DNA of 59,966 nucleotides. Origin: Scytonema tolypothrichoides VB-61278 (GTDB taxonomy: Bacteria; Cyanobacteriota; Cyanobacteriia; Cyanobacteriales; Nostocaceae). The DNA is taken from positions 431,040 to 491,005 of the forward strand of contig NZ_JXCA02000027.1 of assembly GCF_000828085.3 (NCBI RefSeq). The letters run 5' to 3'. Shown here piece after piece: positions 27,366-37,183 of the stretch. The notes beneath the pieces were generated by a model, which worked only from the letters and a program-made list of their open reading frames with translations, had not been told where the DNA came from and searched no databases. A program made the translations under genes and the position numbers. Numbering within the stretch: position 1 is the stretch's first letter; the number at the start of each line of letters is the position of its first letter.

Positions 27366-27734
27366 TTACTGGGTATTTAAGATGCGAAAATTACGGGCTT
27401 GCTGTTCTAACCTGGAGGCTAGTCGATCGCAAACCCTGTTACACAATTCAAAAATCATCTCATCTTCAACTCGGTAATAGGCACAGGTTCCTTCACTGCG
27501 ACGACTAAGGATTCCTGCTTGCCACATGACCTTCAAATGTTTTGATACATTAGCCTGAGAAGTCTGTGTTGCCTCTACCAATTCTTGCACGCATTTTTCT
27601 TCATCTCGCAGCAAATGCAACAGCCGTAGGCGCATGGGTTCACTCAAGAGGCTGAAGTATTCAGCCACTTGTTGCACGACTTCTGGCGGTACAGGCAACG
27701 CTTGTTTCATCAGGGCAGACCCGTAAGGACTCAT
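27366..27734 (-). CDS. ArsR-family regulator
   Basis: A 122-residue winged-helix repressor of the ArsR/SmtB type. The domain runs FSLLSEPMRLRLLHLLRDEE, then the recognition helix region SQANVSKHLKVMWQAGIL and the wing RRSEGTCAYYRVED. Cysteines occur in EEKCVQEL, in GTCAYY and as a pair in LCNRVC. There is no classical CVC metal site, so a thiol or persulfide sensor of the BigR/SqrR kind is as plausible as a metal sensor. It is 40 bases downstream of accB on the same strand. Operator not identified. Confidence 0.85.
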   Translation of the reverse strand: MSPYGSALMKQALPVPPEVVQQVAEYFSLLSEPMRLRLLHLLRDEEKCVQELVEATQTSQANVSKHLKVMWQAGILSRRSEGTCAYYRVEDEMIFELCNRVCDRLASRLEQQARNFRILNTQ

Positions 27735-27774
27735 TAAAAAATTAACAACTAGGCATCGATATATAGATTAATAC

Positions 27775-28326
27775 TTAATCTGGGTTAATTCGCATCAAAG
27801 GTTGACCATATTCTACTGGTTGACCGTTTTGTACGAGAATTTCTATCACTTGTCCGGATACTTCGGCTTCGATTTCATTCATGAGTTTCATGGCTTCTAT
27901 GATACATACTGTTTGACCGCTCTTAATGCGATCGCCCACTTGCACAAATGGTGCTTCGCCTGGACTTGGCGAACGATAAAACGTTCCTACCATTGGGGAA
28001 GGGATTTCCACAAACTTCTGTTCTATGACAGAGGAACCAGCTGGTGGTGACTGTACGCCAAGAGTATTGCTGTCAGTGGGGCGATTTGGAGAGGTTACCG
28101 TTACTGTTTGAGGCGACATCACTAAGGGAATAGGCGGTGGAACTGGTGTGTTCGGTGTACCAACCGCCCCTAACGCCGCTTGAGGTGGTGCTGACAACAT
28201 TGGAGGAACGCTTACAGCCTTACGAACTGTGAGTTCAAAATCGTCACTTTTGAGGGTGACTTCTGCAATGTCGGTTTGTGCAATGGTTGTCAACAGTTGG
28301 CGGATTTCATTAAAGTCCAATGGCAC
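27775..28326 (-). CDS. accB: Biotin carboxyl carrier protein of acetyl-CoA carboxylase
   Basis: BCCP carries the biotin that moves carboxyl groups between the two half-reactions of acetyl-CoA carboxylase, the first step of fatty acid synthesis. An N-terminal segment ([20 protein letters not shown]) and a long Pro/Ala-rich linker precede the biotinyl domain, with the modified lysine in [16 protein letters not shown] at 28326, with AAGGAA 5 bases upstream, gives 183 residues and the standard N-terminus; a TTG seven codons earlier is unlikely. It follows efp by 130 bases, an arrangement also seen in other cyanobacteria. Confidence 0.95.
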   Translation of the reverse strand: MPLDFNEIRQLLTTIAQTDIAEVTLKSDDFELTVRKAVSVPPMLSAPPQAALGAVGTPNTPVPPPIPLVMSPQTVTVTSPNRPTDSNTLGVQSPPAGSSVIEQKFVEIPSPMVGTFYRSPSPGEAPFVQVGDRIKSGQTVCIIEAMKLMNEIEAEVSGQVIEILVQNGQPVEYGQPLMRINPD

Positions 28327-28458
28327 AGCTTTCCTTACCTCATGCAATTAGGTCGTAGATAGACTTTATCTTTTGAAATGAATTTGTATAGTCAGGCAGG
28401 GATGGAAATCCCTGTCATAGATGAAAATCAGGATTTGCATCTAGAGGTGAGAAGAAAG

Positions 28459-29016
28459 TTACTCCCTGCCAAGGTATTTATCGTCACGGGTGTCTATACG
28501 GATGCGTTCTCCTTGAGAAATAAACAAAGGAACCATCACTATTGCTCCCGTTTCCAAAGTTGCAGGCTTAGAACCACCAGTAGCAGTGTCACCTTTAACA
28601 CCTGGATCTGTTTGCACAATTTCCAATACTACGGAGTTAGGCAGTTCGACTTCTAGGACTTGGTCGCCCCAGCGAACAACATTGGCTTCCATACCTTCTT
28701 TGAGGTATTTTACGCGATCGCCAATCTGTGAGGCGCTCAATCTGCCTTCTTCATATGTTTCCATATCCATAAAGACGTATTCGTCACCTTCTTTATAGGT
28801 ATGCTGCATTGTGCTTTTTTCCAGGTTAGCTTGGGGAACTGTTTCACCTGCGCGGAACGTTTTTTCCATCACGTTCCCACTTTGAACATTTTTCAGTTTC
28901 GTTCGCACAAAAGCAGAACCTTTCCCTGGCTTAACGTGGAGGAATTCTACCACTCGCCAGACGGACCCATCTAATACTATCGAAACACCTGGTCGAAAGT
29001 CGTTGCTGGAGATCAT
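28459..29016 (-). CDS. efp: Elongation factor P
   Basis: EF-P relieves ribosome stalling at consecutive prolines. The 185-residue protein has the three beta-barrel domains. It starts [17 protein letters not shown] and has the loop [15 protein letters not shown], whose lysine position corresponds to the modified residue in other bacteria. It ends [20 protein letters not shown] followed by DKYLGR. It is intact and lies upstream of accB. Confidence 0.97.
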   Translation of the reverse strand: MISSNDFRPGVSIVLDGSVWRVVEFLHVKPGKGSAFVRTKLKNVQSGNVMEKTFRAGETVPQANLEKSTMQHTYKEGDEYVFMDMETYEEGRLSASQIGDRVKYLKEGMEANVVRWGDQVLEVELPNSVVLEIVQTDPGVKGDTATGGSKPATLETGAIVMVPLFISQGERIRIDTRDDKYLGRE

Positions 29017-29165
29017 GAAGTTTTTAAAATTTTGGGAGACAATCGGGATTTATTTTAACCTCCAATAGGAGTGATTAGTTATTTCTTTGCTCATTAGTTA
29101 TTAGTACTTATTAAAAAAAGTATGAACCATACTGCCGGGTGCAGAAAGTTCCTTCGCTAATAGGA

Positions 29166-29260
29166 CAGGACTTACACCAGAACAACGTAACTATAGTCCG
29201 CAGCGACAGTTATTGTGACCAAACCGTATCTCGTGCAAAAACGCTGCTTTGTAAGTCCTG
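29166..29260. repeat. Inverted repeat CAGGACTTAC ... GTAAGTCCTG
   Basis: Perfect 10-base arms 75 bases apart, followed by further short GC-rich repeats to about 29340. This is typical dispersed intergenic repeat sequence with no coding capacity. Confidence 0.6.
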
Positions 29261-29352
29261 CGGACACGCTTGCGCTTACGCCCTTGGCGTGCGCAGTGTA
29301 AGGGCGTTGCTCCCAAAGCAACAGACGAATAGCGGCGTCTCGCAACACGACA

Positions 29353-29445
29353 TTAGCTGCTGCGGCTGAAAAATATAGCAGCAATGATAATTAACCCTAA
29401 AAGCACCAAAGGAACCCAAAGGTTAGAAATGTCTGACAGACTCAT
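29353..29445 (-). CDS. Possible 30-residue single-helix membrane protein
   Basis: A short frame from ATG at 29445 to TAA at 29353. The peptide begins MSLSDISNLW, has one membrane helix (VPLVLLGLIIIAAIFF) and ends SRSS, the size and shape of small photosynthetic or respiratory complex subunits. I do not recognise it as any named one. The upstream region is AT-rich with only a weak ribosome site. The frame is surrounded by repeats, so a functional gene is plausible but unproven. Confidence 0.4.
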   Translation of the reverse strand: MSLSDISNLWVPLVLLGLIIIAAIFFSRSS

Positions 29446-29573
29446 AAAATAAAAAATGAAAATTAAAAAAAATTACCTATATTATGTAAGCACCTACAAA
29501 ATACTACAACGAAACATCTAAACTGGCTGACTCCAGAGTGCTGACACCAAAAATCATTTCTTCCCAGATATTT

Positions 29574-30558
29574 TCACTCTCCGGTGACAGCTTTTAGTGC
29601 AACTTCTACAGCCTGCTGTTTTTGAGGATCTGCCCCTTGGGCGTATTCTAAAGGAAATGGCACGTTGATATCCGGTGTGACACCCTTCCCTTCTAACCTG
29701 TGTTTGTCATTAAGTAACACATCCGATATTGCCAAGTAAAGCACACTGCCATCTTGCATCAGAAAAGGACTACCAGCAACTACTGCTCCCGCAGTCTTGG
29801 AACCGACTAGAGATCCAATGTTATATTGCTGAAAGCCAAACGCCAGAATTTCTTTACCACTCCTAGTTCCCTCATTCACCACCATAATCACTGGTTTTTT
29901 CCATTGAAATCTTCTTATAGTGCGACTACCATCGCGCCGAATAATGGTCATGTCGGGAATTTTTGCAGTGAAGAGGCCCAGATACGTAGGAGACGCACCA
30001 CCCCAACCATCACGCAGATCCAAAACTAATCCATCAACGTCTTTGAAGGAACCAGTTATGAGGTCAGACTCAAGCTGTTGCTGATATTGCTCACCTGCAT
30101 AAGACCAAATATGAACATAACCGATCTTCTTACGCTCCTGCTCAATCACCTCTCGACTGGCTTTTTGGGCATCAAGAAACATAGTAGTGGCATCTAACAT
30201 CTTGGGAGTAACAGCAACTTGTTTACGGCTGTTGGGAGCAGTCGTCCGTTGAATTAATAAATTCACTTTTTGACCTGCTTTACCCGCAAAAGACTGTATC
30301 TGCTGGTATGAACGACCATCAACACTAAGCAGTTGATCGCCTGTCTTTAAACCTGCTTGTGCTGCTGGACTTCCATCCAGAACAGCACTGACAAAGGTCT
30401 TGCCATTCAAATTTTAGTGAAAATACCAATGCCGTTGTATTCGATTTTGCCCGGGTTGGGAGCAGTGGTGAACCAAACCACAGCACGAGCAAAACTGAAA
30501 TGCTAACCACGATTGCGACAGCTAAATTGTTACCTATCGAAAGTCTAAATATTCTCAT
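29574..30558 (-). pseudogene. S41 family (CtpA-like) peptidase gene, frameshifted and shortened
   Basis: The gene is spread over three frames. From 30558 a membrane anchor or signal (LAVAIVVSISVLLVLWFGSP) is read in one frame. Then NPGKIEYNGIGIFTKI, the usual start of the PDZ region, is in a second frame near 30405-30450. The rest (NGKTFVSAVLDGSPAAQAGL through KTAGAVVAGSPF) is in a third. The segment normally between anchor and PDZ is missing. The serine nucleophile region (NEGTRSGKEI) and lysine segment survive in the last part. A functional full-length protease cannot be made. It lies 170 bases downstream of the anti-sigma gene. Confidence 0.75.
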
Positions 30559-30727
30559 AAAGTGATGGGGTTTCAGCCGCTTTCTTTGTCATTAGAGATA
30601 ATCTCAGGAATCCCCACTTTCCAGCCTCCGATAAAAGGTGATAGGTGGGGAAAATATCCAGTTAGTTGGCTCAATTAAACCAAACGATCACTGCAAGTGG
30701 AAAGTAGTTCTGAAAAACCTCAAGGAT

Positions 30728-31900
30728 TTATTGCATACTGCGGGCGATCGCCACTAATTCATCTCGACTGAGGTCATTGGTTGTAGCAATTTGAAATAGC
30801 ACGTTCCCGGATTTCCACTGAATCTGTCGTAACGGAGCATTTTGATTCCATCGCATCCCAGAGATAGCATCTTGATCAACAATTGATTCCCAAGCTCCCT
30901 CGACATACTCACCAGTTAAATTGCCAATTTGAACCGACTCTATTTTCGCACTCGCACCCACTGGACTCTTATCTACTTGTTGCAAGGCTGGGTCTTTCGA
31001 CCCGAACAGTGTTTTTGGCTGTGGGGGGAACCAGCCAATACTCATCGTGATGCCCTTCGATTTGTACTTTGCTAAAGGCATCTCAAGGGTTGGACCAATT
31101 ACTTTTTCTCCATCAAGGCGTTTCTGAGAAATTACGATCTTTGCATTGTTTTGAGAGTTTTTATAGCCAAACACCACCACATTTGGAAAAGGAGATCCTA
31201 CTTCCTTCTCGAGAACATAGTCAGTAGGTATGAAAGTAGGTTCTTTCAAGTCAAAACCTCTTTCAATTTCCATTTCTCTGACTGTGGTCGTTGTTCGCAT
31301 CTCCATTTCCATTTTTCGCTCCACCATTTTTACTTCTCGCATCGTTCGTTTCTGCTCTTCAGTCAGAGGTGGGCGTTTTCCTGTCCTCGTTTCAGTTGTA
31401 CCAACCTGGTCGCTGCTAGTGCGGCTGAAATTCTCAAAGATTGCTTGTGCTAGAGAACGCAATGAAGGTGTTGATATGACTACGACTGATGAAATAGCAA
31501 GCAAAGCCATTGCAGCTATAGAAAATCGGTGAATAGGACGAGAACGTAACACAGCTAGCTTCATAGTTCTGGTTCCTTGTATAAGTAAGTTTAGAGATGG
31601 AGAAAAGTGCGACCTGTTTTGCCGAGTTTCTGGCAACTCCTCAGTTTTCTGACTTGGGAAAACTGAGGATGCATCCACTACATTCGCTCCCAGCAATCGT
31701 GTTTCTAGTTCGGCTGCAAAAGCAGAGTCTGGCTGGACTTCATCACAGACAGCGACTAGCATTGCCGCTAAGTCCGTTTCAGATTGTGATAAGCTCGGTG
31801 GTGCAGAAACACTTTCTCCAGCAAGTTGAGCAGTGAGGAATGTGTCTAAGTCCTCAGCTATCTGCATTTCGTGACTTTTTGGGTGGTTCTCAGGTGTCAT
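30728..31900 (-). CDS. Putative membrane anti-sigma factor
   Basis: A 390-residue protein encoded just after an ECF sigma factor, overlapping it by 4 bases (ATGA), the normal arrangement of a sigma/anti-sigma pair. The N-terminal 125 residues should be cytoplasmic and hold the sigma-binding part; there is no HxxxCxxC zinc motif. One membrane helix follows (FSIAAMALLAISSVVVIS, about 127-144). Then comes a charged Met/Glu/Arg-rich stretch and an extracytoplasmic domain (FIPTDYVLEKEV onward) like the DUF4367 domains of such regulators. Family assignment is by context and layout; the signal is unknown. Confidence 0.65.
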   Translation of the reverse strand: MTPENHPKSHEMQIAEDLDTFLTAQLAGESVSAPPSLSQSETDLAAMLVAVCDEVQPDSAFAAELETRLLGANVVDASSVFPSQKTEELPETRQNRSHFSPSLNLLIQGTRTMKLAVLRSRPIHRFSIAAMALLAISSVVVISTPSLRSLAQAIFENFSRTSSDQVGTTETRTGKRPPLTEEQKRTMREVKMVERKMEMEMRTTTTVREMEIERGFDLKEPTFIPTDYVLEKEVGSPFPNVVVFGYKNSQNNAKIVISQKRLDGEKVIGPTLEMPLAKYKSKGITMSIGWFPPQPKTLFGSKDPALQQVDKSPVGASAKIESVQIGNLTGEYVEGAWESIVDQDAISGMRWNQNAPLRQIQWKSGNVLFQIATTNDLSRDELVAIARSMQ

Positions 31901-32499
31901 TGCTCTTCTCCTTTGGCATGAGGAGCCAGGTGTTGTTGCAAATCAGCTATAGCTCGATGAATCAGCATTTTCACTGCTGCCTCGCTCTTTCCCATCACCT
32001 GACCAACTTCAGCAGTACTCAAGCCCCCAAAGATTCTTAGGGCAATGGCTTCAGCTCGATCTGGAGTCAGAATAGTCTTGACACATTGAGCAATTTGCTC
32101 TAGTTGCAACTGTCGGTCAATTTCTTCCTCTATCGAGGGAGAGGGAGACGATCGCTGGTCAACAACTGTTAATGGCAGTGTTTTCCGGTTGTGACGAAAG
32201 TGATCGGCTGCTTTCCTCCGGGCTATGCCCATAAGCCAAGCAGCAAACGATCCACGACCTTGGTAACTGGTCATCGACTCCTTTGCCGCCAGAAACGTTT
32301 GAGTCGTCAAATCTTGAGCATGGTGTACATCTCCAACTCGCATGAAAAAGTAGCTGTAGACATTTTTCAAGTGACGGCGATAGAGTTCGGCGAAAGCAGA
32401 AGGATTGTGTTTGGCATCCATTGCCAAAATGTTGTCTGGTTTTGTCCCAACCTCCGAATGGAGACGCTGCCTGGGAATAGAAAATTGAGGATTATTCAT
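31897..32499 (-). CDS. ECF-type RNA polymerase sigma factor
   Basis: A sigma-70 family extracytoplasmic-function sigma factor. Region 2 includes FAELYRRHLKNVYSYFFMRV, DLTTQTFLAA and SFAAWLMGIARRKAADHFR. Region 4 includes LTPDRAEAIALRIFGGLSTA and VGQVMGKSEAAVKMLIHRAI, the promoter -35-binding helix-turn-helix. Start chosen at ATG 32499 (MNNPQFS), with AGGA 8 bases upstream; an upstream ATG at 32547 lacks a ribosome site. It is probably held inactive by the membrane protein encoded next. Confidence 0.88.
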   Translation of the reverse strand: MNNPQFSIPRQRLHSEVGTKPDNILAMDAKHNPSAFAELYRRHLKNVYSYFFMRVGDVHHAQDLTTQTFLAAKESMTSYQGRGSFAAWLMGIARRKAADHFRHNRKTLPLTVVDQRSSPSPSIEEEIDRQLQLEQIAQCVKTILTPDRAEAIALRIFGGLSTAEVGQVMGKSEAAVKMLIHRAIADLQQHLAPHAKGEEQ

Positions 32500-32814
32500 C
32501 CAGGATGTCCTACATAATGATGTAGATGCGTGTTGAACACGCTTCATATAATCAGTCGTAGTAGGACCCTAATTCGTAACAGGTAAAACGCTAAACATAC
32601 CGCCTAAAGTTCAAAAACTATTGGATGAACAGCGCATTAAGCTAGCGAGTGCTGGTGTGAGTCACCATTGGGTAATTTCATGGTTTCTGAGATGCCCTAA
32701 GACAAAAAAGCCTAATACAAGAAAGATATTATCAGGCGATCGCCCCACTCACCTTCCAACCTCTATTCCCTGGTAAAATCAAAACTTGAGGACTGTGAAA
32801 GGGAGATAATCAGG

Positions 32815-33537
32815 TTGCCTACACTTGGTGTAAACATTGACCACATCGCCACGATTCGCCAAGCACGGCGGACTGTAGAACCAGATCCTGTGGCGGCGGC
32901 GGTACTGGCAGAGTTAGCAGGTGCAGATGGCATTACGGCGCATCTGCGGGAAGATAGGCGACATATTCAAGAACGAGATGTGCGGCTGTTGCGGCAAACG
33001 GTGAGAACGCATCTTAATTTAGAAATGGCGGCGACAGATGAAATGGTTGCCATTGCCCTAGATATCAAACCTGATTACGTTACTTTAGTACCTGAGAAGC
33101 GGGAAGAAGTCACCACAGAAGGCGGACTGGATATTGCTGGTCAAATTGATAGAATAGGACAAGTTGTTGATAAATTGCAAAGCGCTGATATTCCTGTCAG
33201 TTTGTTTATCGACGCTGAACCAGCACAAATTGAAGCTTCTGTCAAGGTGCAAGCTAAATTTATTGAGCTACACACCGGGCGATATGCTGAGGCTAAGAAT
33301 GAAACCAGTCGTGAGCAAGAATTAGCCTTCCTGTCTAAAGGGTGTGAGCAAGCGATAAATGCAGGACTGCGAGTGAATGCTGGGCATGGACTCACCTACT
33401 GGAACGTCTACCCTGTGGCTAATCTACCAGGCATGGAAGAACTAAATATTGGGCACACGATCGTTAGTCGCGCAGCACTTGTTGGTATGGAAAGAGCAGT
33501 TCGTGAGATGAAATTAGCGATGCGAGGTCAACTGTAG
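32815..33537 (+). CDS. pdxJ: Pyridoxine 5'-phosphate synthase PdxJ
   Basis: PdxJ condenses 3-amino-2-oxopropyl phosphate with 1-deoxyxylulose 5-phosphate to pyridoxine 5'-phosphate. The 240-residue TIM barrel has the family motifs [41 protein letters not shown] and [12 protein letters not shown]. The start is TTG at 32815, with GGGAG 7 bases upstream; no other start would keep the conserved N-terminus. It is a single gene with its own promoter region. Confidence 0.96.
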   Translation: MPTLGVNIDHIATIRQARRTVEPDPVAAAVLAELAGADGITAHLREDRRHIQERDVRLLRQTVRTHLNLEMAATDEMVAIALDIKPDYVTLVPEKREEVTTEGGLDIAGQIDRIGQVVDKLQSADIPVSLFIDAEPAQIEASVKVQAKFIELHTGRYAEAKNETSREQELAFLSKGCEQAINAGLRVNAGHGLTYWNVYPVANLPGMEELNIGHTIVSRAALVGMERAVREMKLAMRGQL

Positions 33538-33640
33538 CAACTGTCAGCATCAGACTAAAAAATTTTGGGGTTCGACTGCGTAAATCTAGAAAGTCTTTGG
33601 TATGTTCAAGACAGAGATTATTCTTTGACGGTACTTTATT

Positions 33641-34333
33641 ATGAGCGCAACACAGTCGAACAATACTCCGGTTTGGGTACAAGATAGAGACACAGTGATT
33701 GCACATAGTCCTGACGCCCAGTGGCGCTATCAAACTCCCCCAGATTACTCTCGCTCAAAAGAAAATCTTGCAAAACAAAGTACATACAACCACGTTGAAG
33801 GTTCACTAGAAGGGATTGTCCAAAACTTAGTCAGAACCTTTGAGATGGAAGCATCGTTCAAAACCAATCCACAGCAGTGGTTATCAGTTGTGAACGAACA
33901 GTTTCGTATGAGTAGTAATGGTGGTCCTGTTTATACAGCGTCAGATGTGGTAGAGGCTGGCACTTATAATTTATTTATTGGTGATACAGAAGAATACAAG
34001 GCTTCTGAGGAAAATTTTGAATCATCAGCCAATCTTTTCCATACAGCATTTCCTCAAGGATTCTGGTGGGAAGTGCTTGAGGTTTTCTCTGGTCCACCAA
34101 ATGTTACATTTAAATGGCGACATTGGGGAACTTTTAGCGGTTCATATAAGGACTATACACCTACAGGAGACACAGTAGAAGTCATCGGTATCAGCTTGGC
34201 GCGTGTGACTGATGATTTGAAAGTTCTTTCCATAGAACACTACTTTGACAACAGTCTCTTTCTCAAAAAGCTAACAGGCGGTGGAAAACAAACTGTCCAA
34301 CAGCAAGAAGGTGGTTGTCCCTTCCATTCCTAA
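33641..34333 (+). CDS. SnoaL-like / plant pathogen-related-like protein
   Basis: A 230-residue soluble protein. The N-terminal part (WVQDRDTVIAHSPDAQWRY) and the NTF2/SnoaL-like middle (LVRTFEMEASFKTNPQQW, GTYNLFIGDT, FKWRHWGTFSG) resemble plant pathogen-related proteins and their cyanobacterial homologues. The fold forms a ligand-binding cone, but no catalytic function is known for this group. The C-terminus ends GGCPFHS. It is monocistronic as far as can be seen. Confidence 0.65.
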   Translation: MSATQSNNTPVWVQDRDTVIAHSPDAQWRYQTPPDYSRSKENLAKQSTYNHVEGSLEGIVQNLVRTFEMEASFKTNPQQWLSVVNEQFRMSSNGGPVYTASDVVEAGTYNLFIGDTEEYKASEENFESSANLFHTAFPQGFWWEVLEVFSGPPNVTFKWRHWGTFSGSYKDYTPTGDTVEVIGISLARVTDDLKVLSIEHYFDNSLFLKKLTGGGKQTVQQQEGGCPFHS

Positions 34334-34420
34334 ATAAGGTACTTTATATTTTAGTTATTGTGTAGGACACAGTGCTATCCTCTATGTCCTACACAATAGC
34401 TAGATTAACAAAGGATGAAC

Positions 34421-34750
34421 ATGCAAACATACTATTACGTTTTGGCAAGTCAACGGTTTCTCCTGGAAGAAGAACCGATGGAGGAAGTTCTGAAGGAACG
34501 CACTCGTTACTACCACGAACAAGAAAAAGAAATTGATTTTTGGGTAGTTAAACAACCAGCTTTTCTGGAAGCACCCCAAATGTCACAAGTGAAGGCAAAA
34601 TGTCCTCAACCAGCAGTAGCGATTATTTCTACTAATCCCCAATTTATTACCTGGTTGAAACTTCGATTAGAATATATCCTAACAGGCGAATTTCAAGCTC
34701 CTTCTCCAGAAATTCCTGATGCTTTGGCATCTCTGGCTGCCGTATCTTAA
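34421..34750 (+). CDS. ycf54: Ycf54, factor of Mg-protoporphyrin IX monomethylester cyclase
   Basis: Ycf54 (DUF2488) is needed for stability and activity of the oxidative cyclase AcsF, which closes ring E in chlorophyll synthesis. The 109-residue protein reads TYYYVLASQRFLLEEEP, then YYHEQEKEIDFWVVKQPAFL, CPQPAVAIISTNPQFITWLK and LRLEYIL, all strongly conserved in the family. ATG at 34421 was chosen because AAAGG is well placed before it; an ATG two codons earlier is possible. Confidence 0.92.
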   Translation: MQTYYYVLASQRFLLEEEPMEEVLKERTRYYHEQEKEIDFWVVKQPAFLEAPQMSQVKAKCPQPAVAIISTNPQFITWLKLRLEYILTGEFQAPSPEIPDALASLAAVS

Positions 34751-34928
34751 TGTATGGTTATTAGTCATTAGTCATTAGTTATTAGTCATCAGGAGGCAGT
34801 GCGTTGCAAACAGAAGTGCCGTGCGGGGTTCTCCTCTGAGTGTGCAACCTGCCGTTCATTAATCCTTGGGCTATAGACTATTGACTAATAGCTAAATATA
34901 ATATTTTGAGAAAAATCAATAAAAATTT

Positions 34929-35621
34929 ATGTCTAAGACTGTTGTTCAAAAATTTCAGATAACAAATACTTTAGTCAGTAGTTTAATCTTAGGTATTGTC
35001 GGGTTGAGTAGTGGCATAAATTCTGCTAATGCTCAACAAGACATTGCTGTCTGTCAACCTCCTAATTCCGGTGAGTATCTTTTGTTGGTCAGTAGTCCCA
35101 CAGCAGAGAATCAGAAGCAATTACGTCAAGCTTTACCATCCAATACTAACGCAAGGACTTGTAGATATCTCAAAAATACAGTCACACGAATTGGTGGATT
35201 TAACAACATAGATGATGCTAATAGTTGGGCGAGGTATATCAAGAATATAGTGGGATTATCTGCTATTGTTACCACTCGACCGTCACAAGTGGCACAGAAA
35301 CCCTCTACGGTGACACAGACGGTGGCACAGAAACCGCCTAGTCAGACAGTAAGCTATAAACCTGAACGTTTGGGAGAGGGTTTGGCTGTATTAGTAGACT
35401 ACTATAACCGCCCAGAAATGGCGAACAAAGTACGAGAAGTTGTTAGGGGAGACGTAGGTTTTGTTTCCTACGGAGAACGTCCTTATTTGCTGGCTGTTTA
35501 TACGAGGAATCAAAAAGAAGCATACAGCACACTGCAAAAGTTGAGCGAACGAGGTTTTTTTGCCGTAGTTGTAGATAGTCGCAAAGTGATGCTACTGCGC
35601 TCATCTGTGCGTTTGCAGTAG
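34929..35621 (+). CDS. Exported hypothetical protein with two SPOR-like modules
   Basis: A 230-residue protein with a signal peptide (hydrophobic SLILGIVGLSSG, cleavage near ANA-QQD). Two similar alpha/beta modules follow: residues about 45-115 (GEYLLLVSSPTAENQKQLRQ ... IGGFNNIDDANSWARYI) and about 150-228 (GEGLAVLVDYYNRPEMANKV ... LSERGFFAVVV), joined by a Gln/Thr/Pro-rich linker. The pattern is like peptidoglycan-binding SPOR domains, but that is inference. Envelope location is likely. Confidence 0.6.
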   Translation: MSKTVVQKFQITNTLVSSLILGIVGLSSGINSANAQQDIAVCQPPNSGEYLLLVSSPTAENQKQLRQALPSNTNARTCRYLKNTVTRIGGFNNIDDANSWARYIKNIVGLSAIVTTRPSQVAQKPSTVTQTVAQKPPSQTVSYKPERLGEGLAVLVDYYNRPEMANKVREVVRGDVGFVSYGERPYLLAVYTRNQKEAYSTLQKLSERGFFAVVVDSRKVMLLRSSVRLQ

Positions 35622-35655
35622 CCCTCAGCAAAATACAGTCAGGTTTTTTGATTGA

Positions 35656-36129
35656 TTATGGACTGACAACCAACACGCCGGTTGACTTAGCCAACCACGA
35701 GATAGTTATACCCAAAGCTGATCCAACAATCACCTGGACAGGTGTGTGTCCCAGTAATTCTTTGAGGCGATCGCCATCAAACTCTGGGTGTTCGTGAAAC
35801 AATTCATCAATCATCTGATTAAGGATACGGGCTTGCTTTCCAGCAGCTTGACGAACTCCAGCAGCGTCATACATGACTATTATGGCAAAAACCATTGCCA
35901 CTGCAAATTCTGAAGAAGCCCAACCAAGAGTTTGCCCGACTCCTGTTGCAAGAGCAGTTACTAGTGCAGAATGAGCACTAGGCATACCTCCAGTTGTTAC
36001 TAAAACATTTATATTCAGTTTGCGATTCTTGAGTAGCTCGATGACAAGCTTTAATGCTTGAGCCATCAAACAAGCTCCTACAGCAACCCACAACACTCGG
36101 TTGTTGAATATGTCGCCTATGTCCTGCAT
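35656..36129 (-). CDS. Divergent PAP2 family protein (DUF212)
   Basis: A 157-residue membrane protein with four hydrophobic helices. GGMPSAHSALVTALATGVG and VMYDAAGVRQAAGKQA are diagnostic of the DUF212 group, distantly related to PAP2 phosphatases. The conserved SAH histidine and the R/K residues suggest a phosphatase-like site on a lipid phosphate. It is downstream of crtE on the same strand after 127 bases, so an isoprenoid diphosphate substrate is possible but not shown. Confidence 0.85.
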   Translation of the reverse strand: MQDIGDIFNNRVLWVAVGACLMAQALKLVIELLKNRKLNINVLVTTGGMPSAHSALVTALATGVGQTLGWASSEFAVAMVFAIIVMYDAAGVRQAAGKQARILNQMIDELFHEHPEFDGDRLKELLGHTPVQVIVGSALGITISWLAKSTGVLVVSP

Positions 36130-36256
36130 GCTATTTTGATAAGATGGGGAGTTATGAGTTGTGAATGATGAATTCTCAACAGAGATATGATTTATGAATG
36201 ATAAATTATATAATGTAAAGTTCCCCTGCTTGTATCATTCATCATTCATTGTTAGT

Positions 36257-37183
36257 TTAATTTTTACGACTGGTGATAAAGTGTGCTAATTCCTTTAAGG
36301 GCAAGGCTTTATCTCCAAAAGGTTCTAGTTCTGCACAAGCATCGTCTACAAGTTGTTGAGCCTTTTGTTTTGATTCTTCGAGTCCCCAAAGACTAGGATA
36401 CGTCACTTTTTGAGCCTGTTGATCTTTTCCAGCAGTTTTGCCTAATTCCTCGTCGGTTTGAGTGATATCTAAAATGTCATCAATAATTTGGAAGGCAAGT
36501 CCAATGTTTTGGGAATAGCGAGACAGTCGCTGCACATCTTCTGATGATGCTCCTGCTATTATGCCACCACAGACAACACAAGCTTCTAAAAGAGCACCGG
36601 TTTTGTGCCTATGAATGAAATTCAACGTTTCTAAGGAAATATCTGTCTTTCCTTCTGATTCTAAATCAAGCACTTGACCACCAACCAAGCCTGTCGCTCC
36701 TGTGGCATGACCCAAACGAGCAATGACCTGTGTGACTCGCTCTAGTGGTACATTATGAGTATGAGTGACTACATATTCAAACGCATAAGCTAATAAGCCA
36801 TCCCCAGCCAAAATCGCAATGTCGTCACCATAAACTTTGTGATTTGTCAACTTACCGCGACGGTAATCATCATTATCCATTGCTGGTAAGTCGTCGTGAA
36901 TGAGCGACATTGTGTGGATCATCTCCACAGCACAAGCGGTTGCCATTGCCATATCAATGGTACCACCCATCATCTCACAGGTAGCAAGGCAAAGAATAGG
37001 ACGCAAACGTTTACCTCCAGCCATGAGCGAGTAGCGCATTGCTTCGTAAATCTTTTCTGGATAACGGATGGAAATAGATTTATCCAAAGCAGCTTCACAA
37101 ATCTTTTGTCGCTCTTTGAGATAAGCTCGTAAGTCAAATTTGACTTCCTCTGGAGTTTTTTGAATGTTATCAGCTGCTACCAT
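36257..37183 (-). CDS. crtE: Geranylgeranyl diphosphate synthase CrtE
   Basis: A trans-prenyl diphosphate synthase. It supplies C20 diphosphate for carotenoids, the chlorophyll phytyl chain and quinones. The first aspartate-rich motif is [15 protein letters not shown] and the second is [35 protein letters not shown] and [13 protein letters not shown] are also typical. ATG at 37183 (MVAADN), with AAGGA 8 bases upstream, was preferred over an upstream start. The gene follows folD on the same strand. Confidence 0.93.
   Translation of the reverse strand: MVAADNIQKTPEEVKFDLRAYLKERQKICEAALDKSISIRYPEKIYEAMRYSLMAGGKRLRPILCLATCEMMGGTIDMAMATACAVEMIHTMSLIHDDLPAMDNDDYRRGKLTNHKVYGDDIAILAGDGLLAYAFEYVVTHTHNVPLERVTQVIARLGHATGATGLVGGQVLDLESEGKTDISLETLNFIHRHKTGALLEACVVCGGIIAGASSEDVQRLSRYSQNIGLAFQIIDDILDITQTDEELGKTAGKDQQAQKVTYPSLWGLEESKQKAQQLVDDACAELEPFGDKALPLKELAHFITSRKN

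Noticed and set aside
28378-28656. Plus-strand frame of 92 codons over the 3' end of efp
   Set aside because: It is the complement of a strongly conserved gene and has no protein-like pattern.
29139-29384. Frames in both directions downstream of efp
   Set aside because: They are encoded by inverted-repeat sequence; only the 30-residue frame with a membrane helix was kept.
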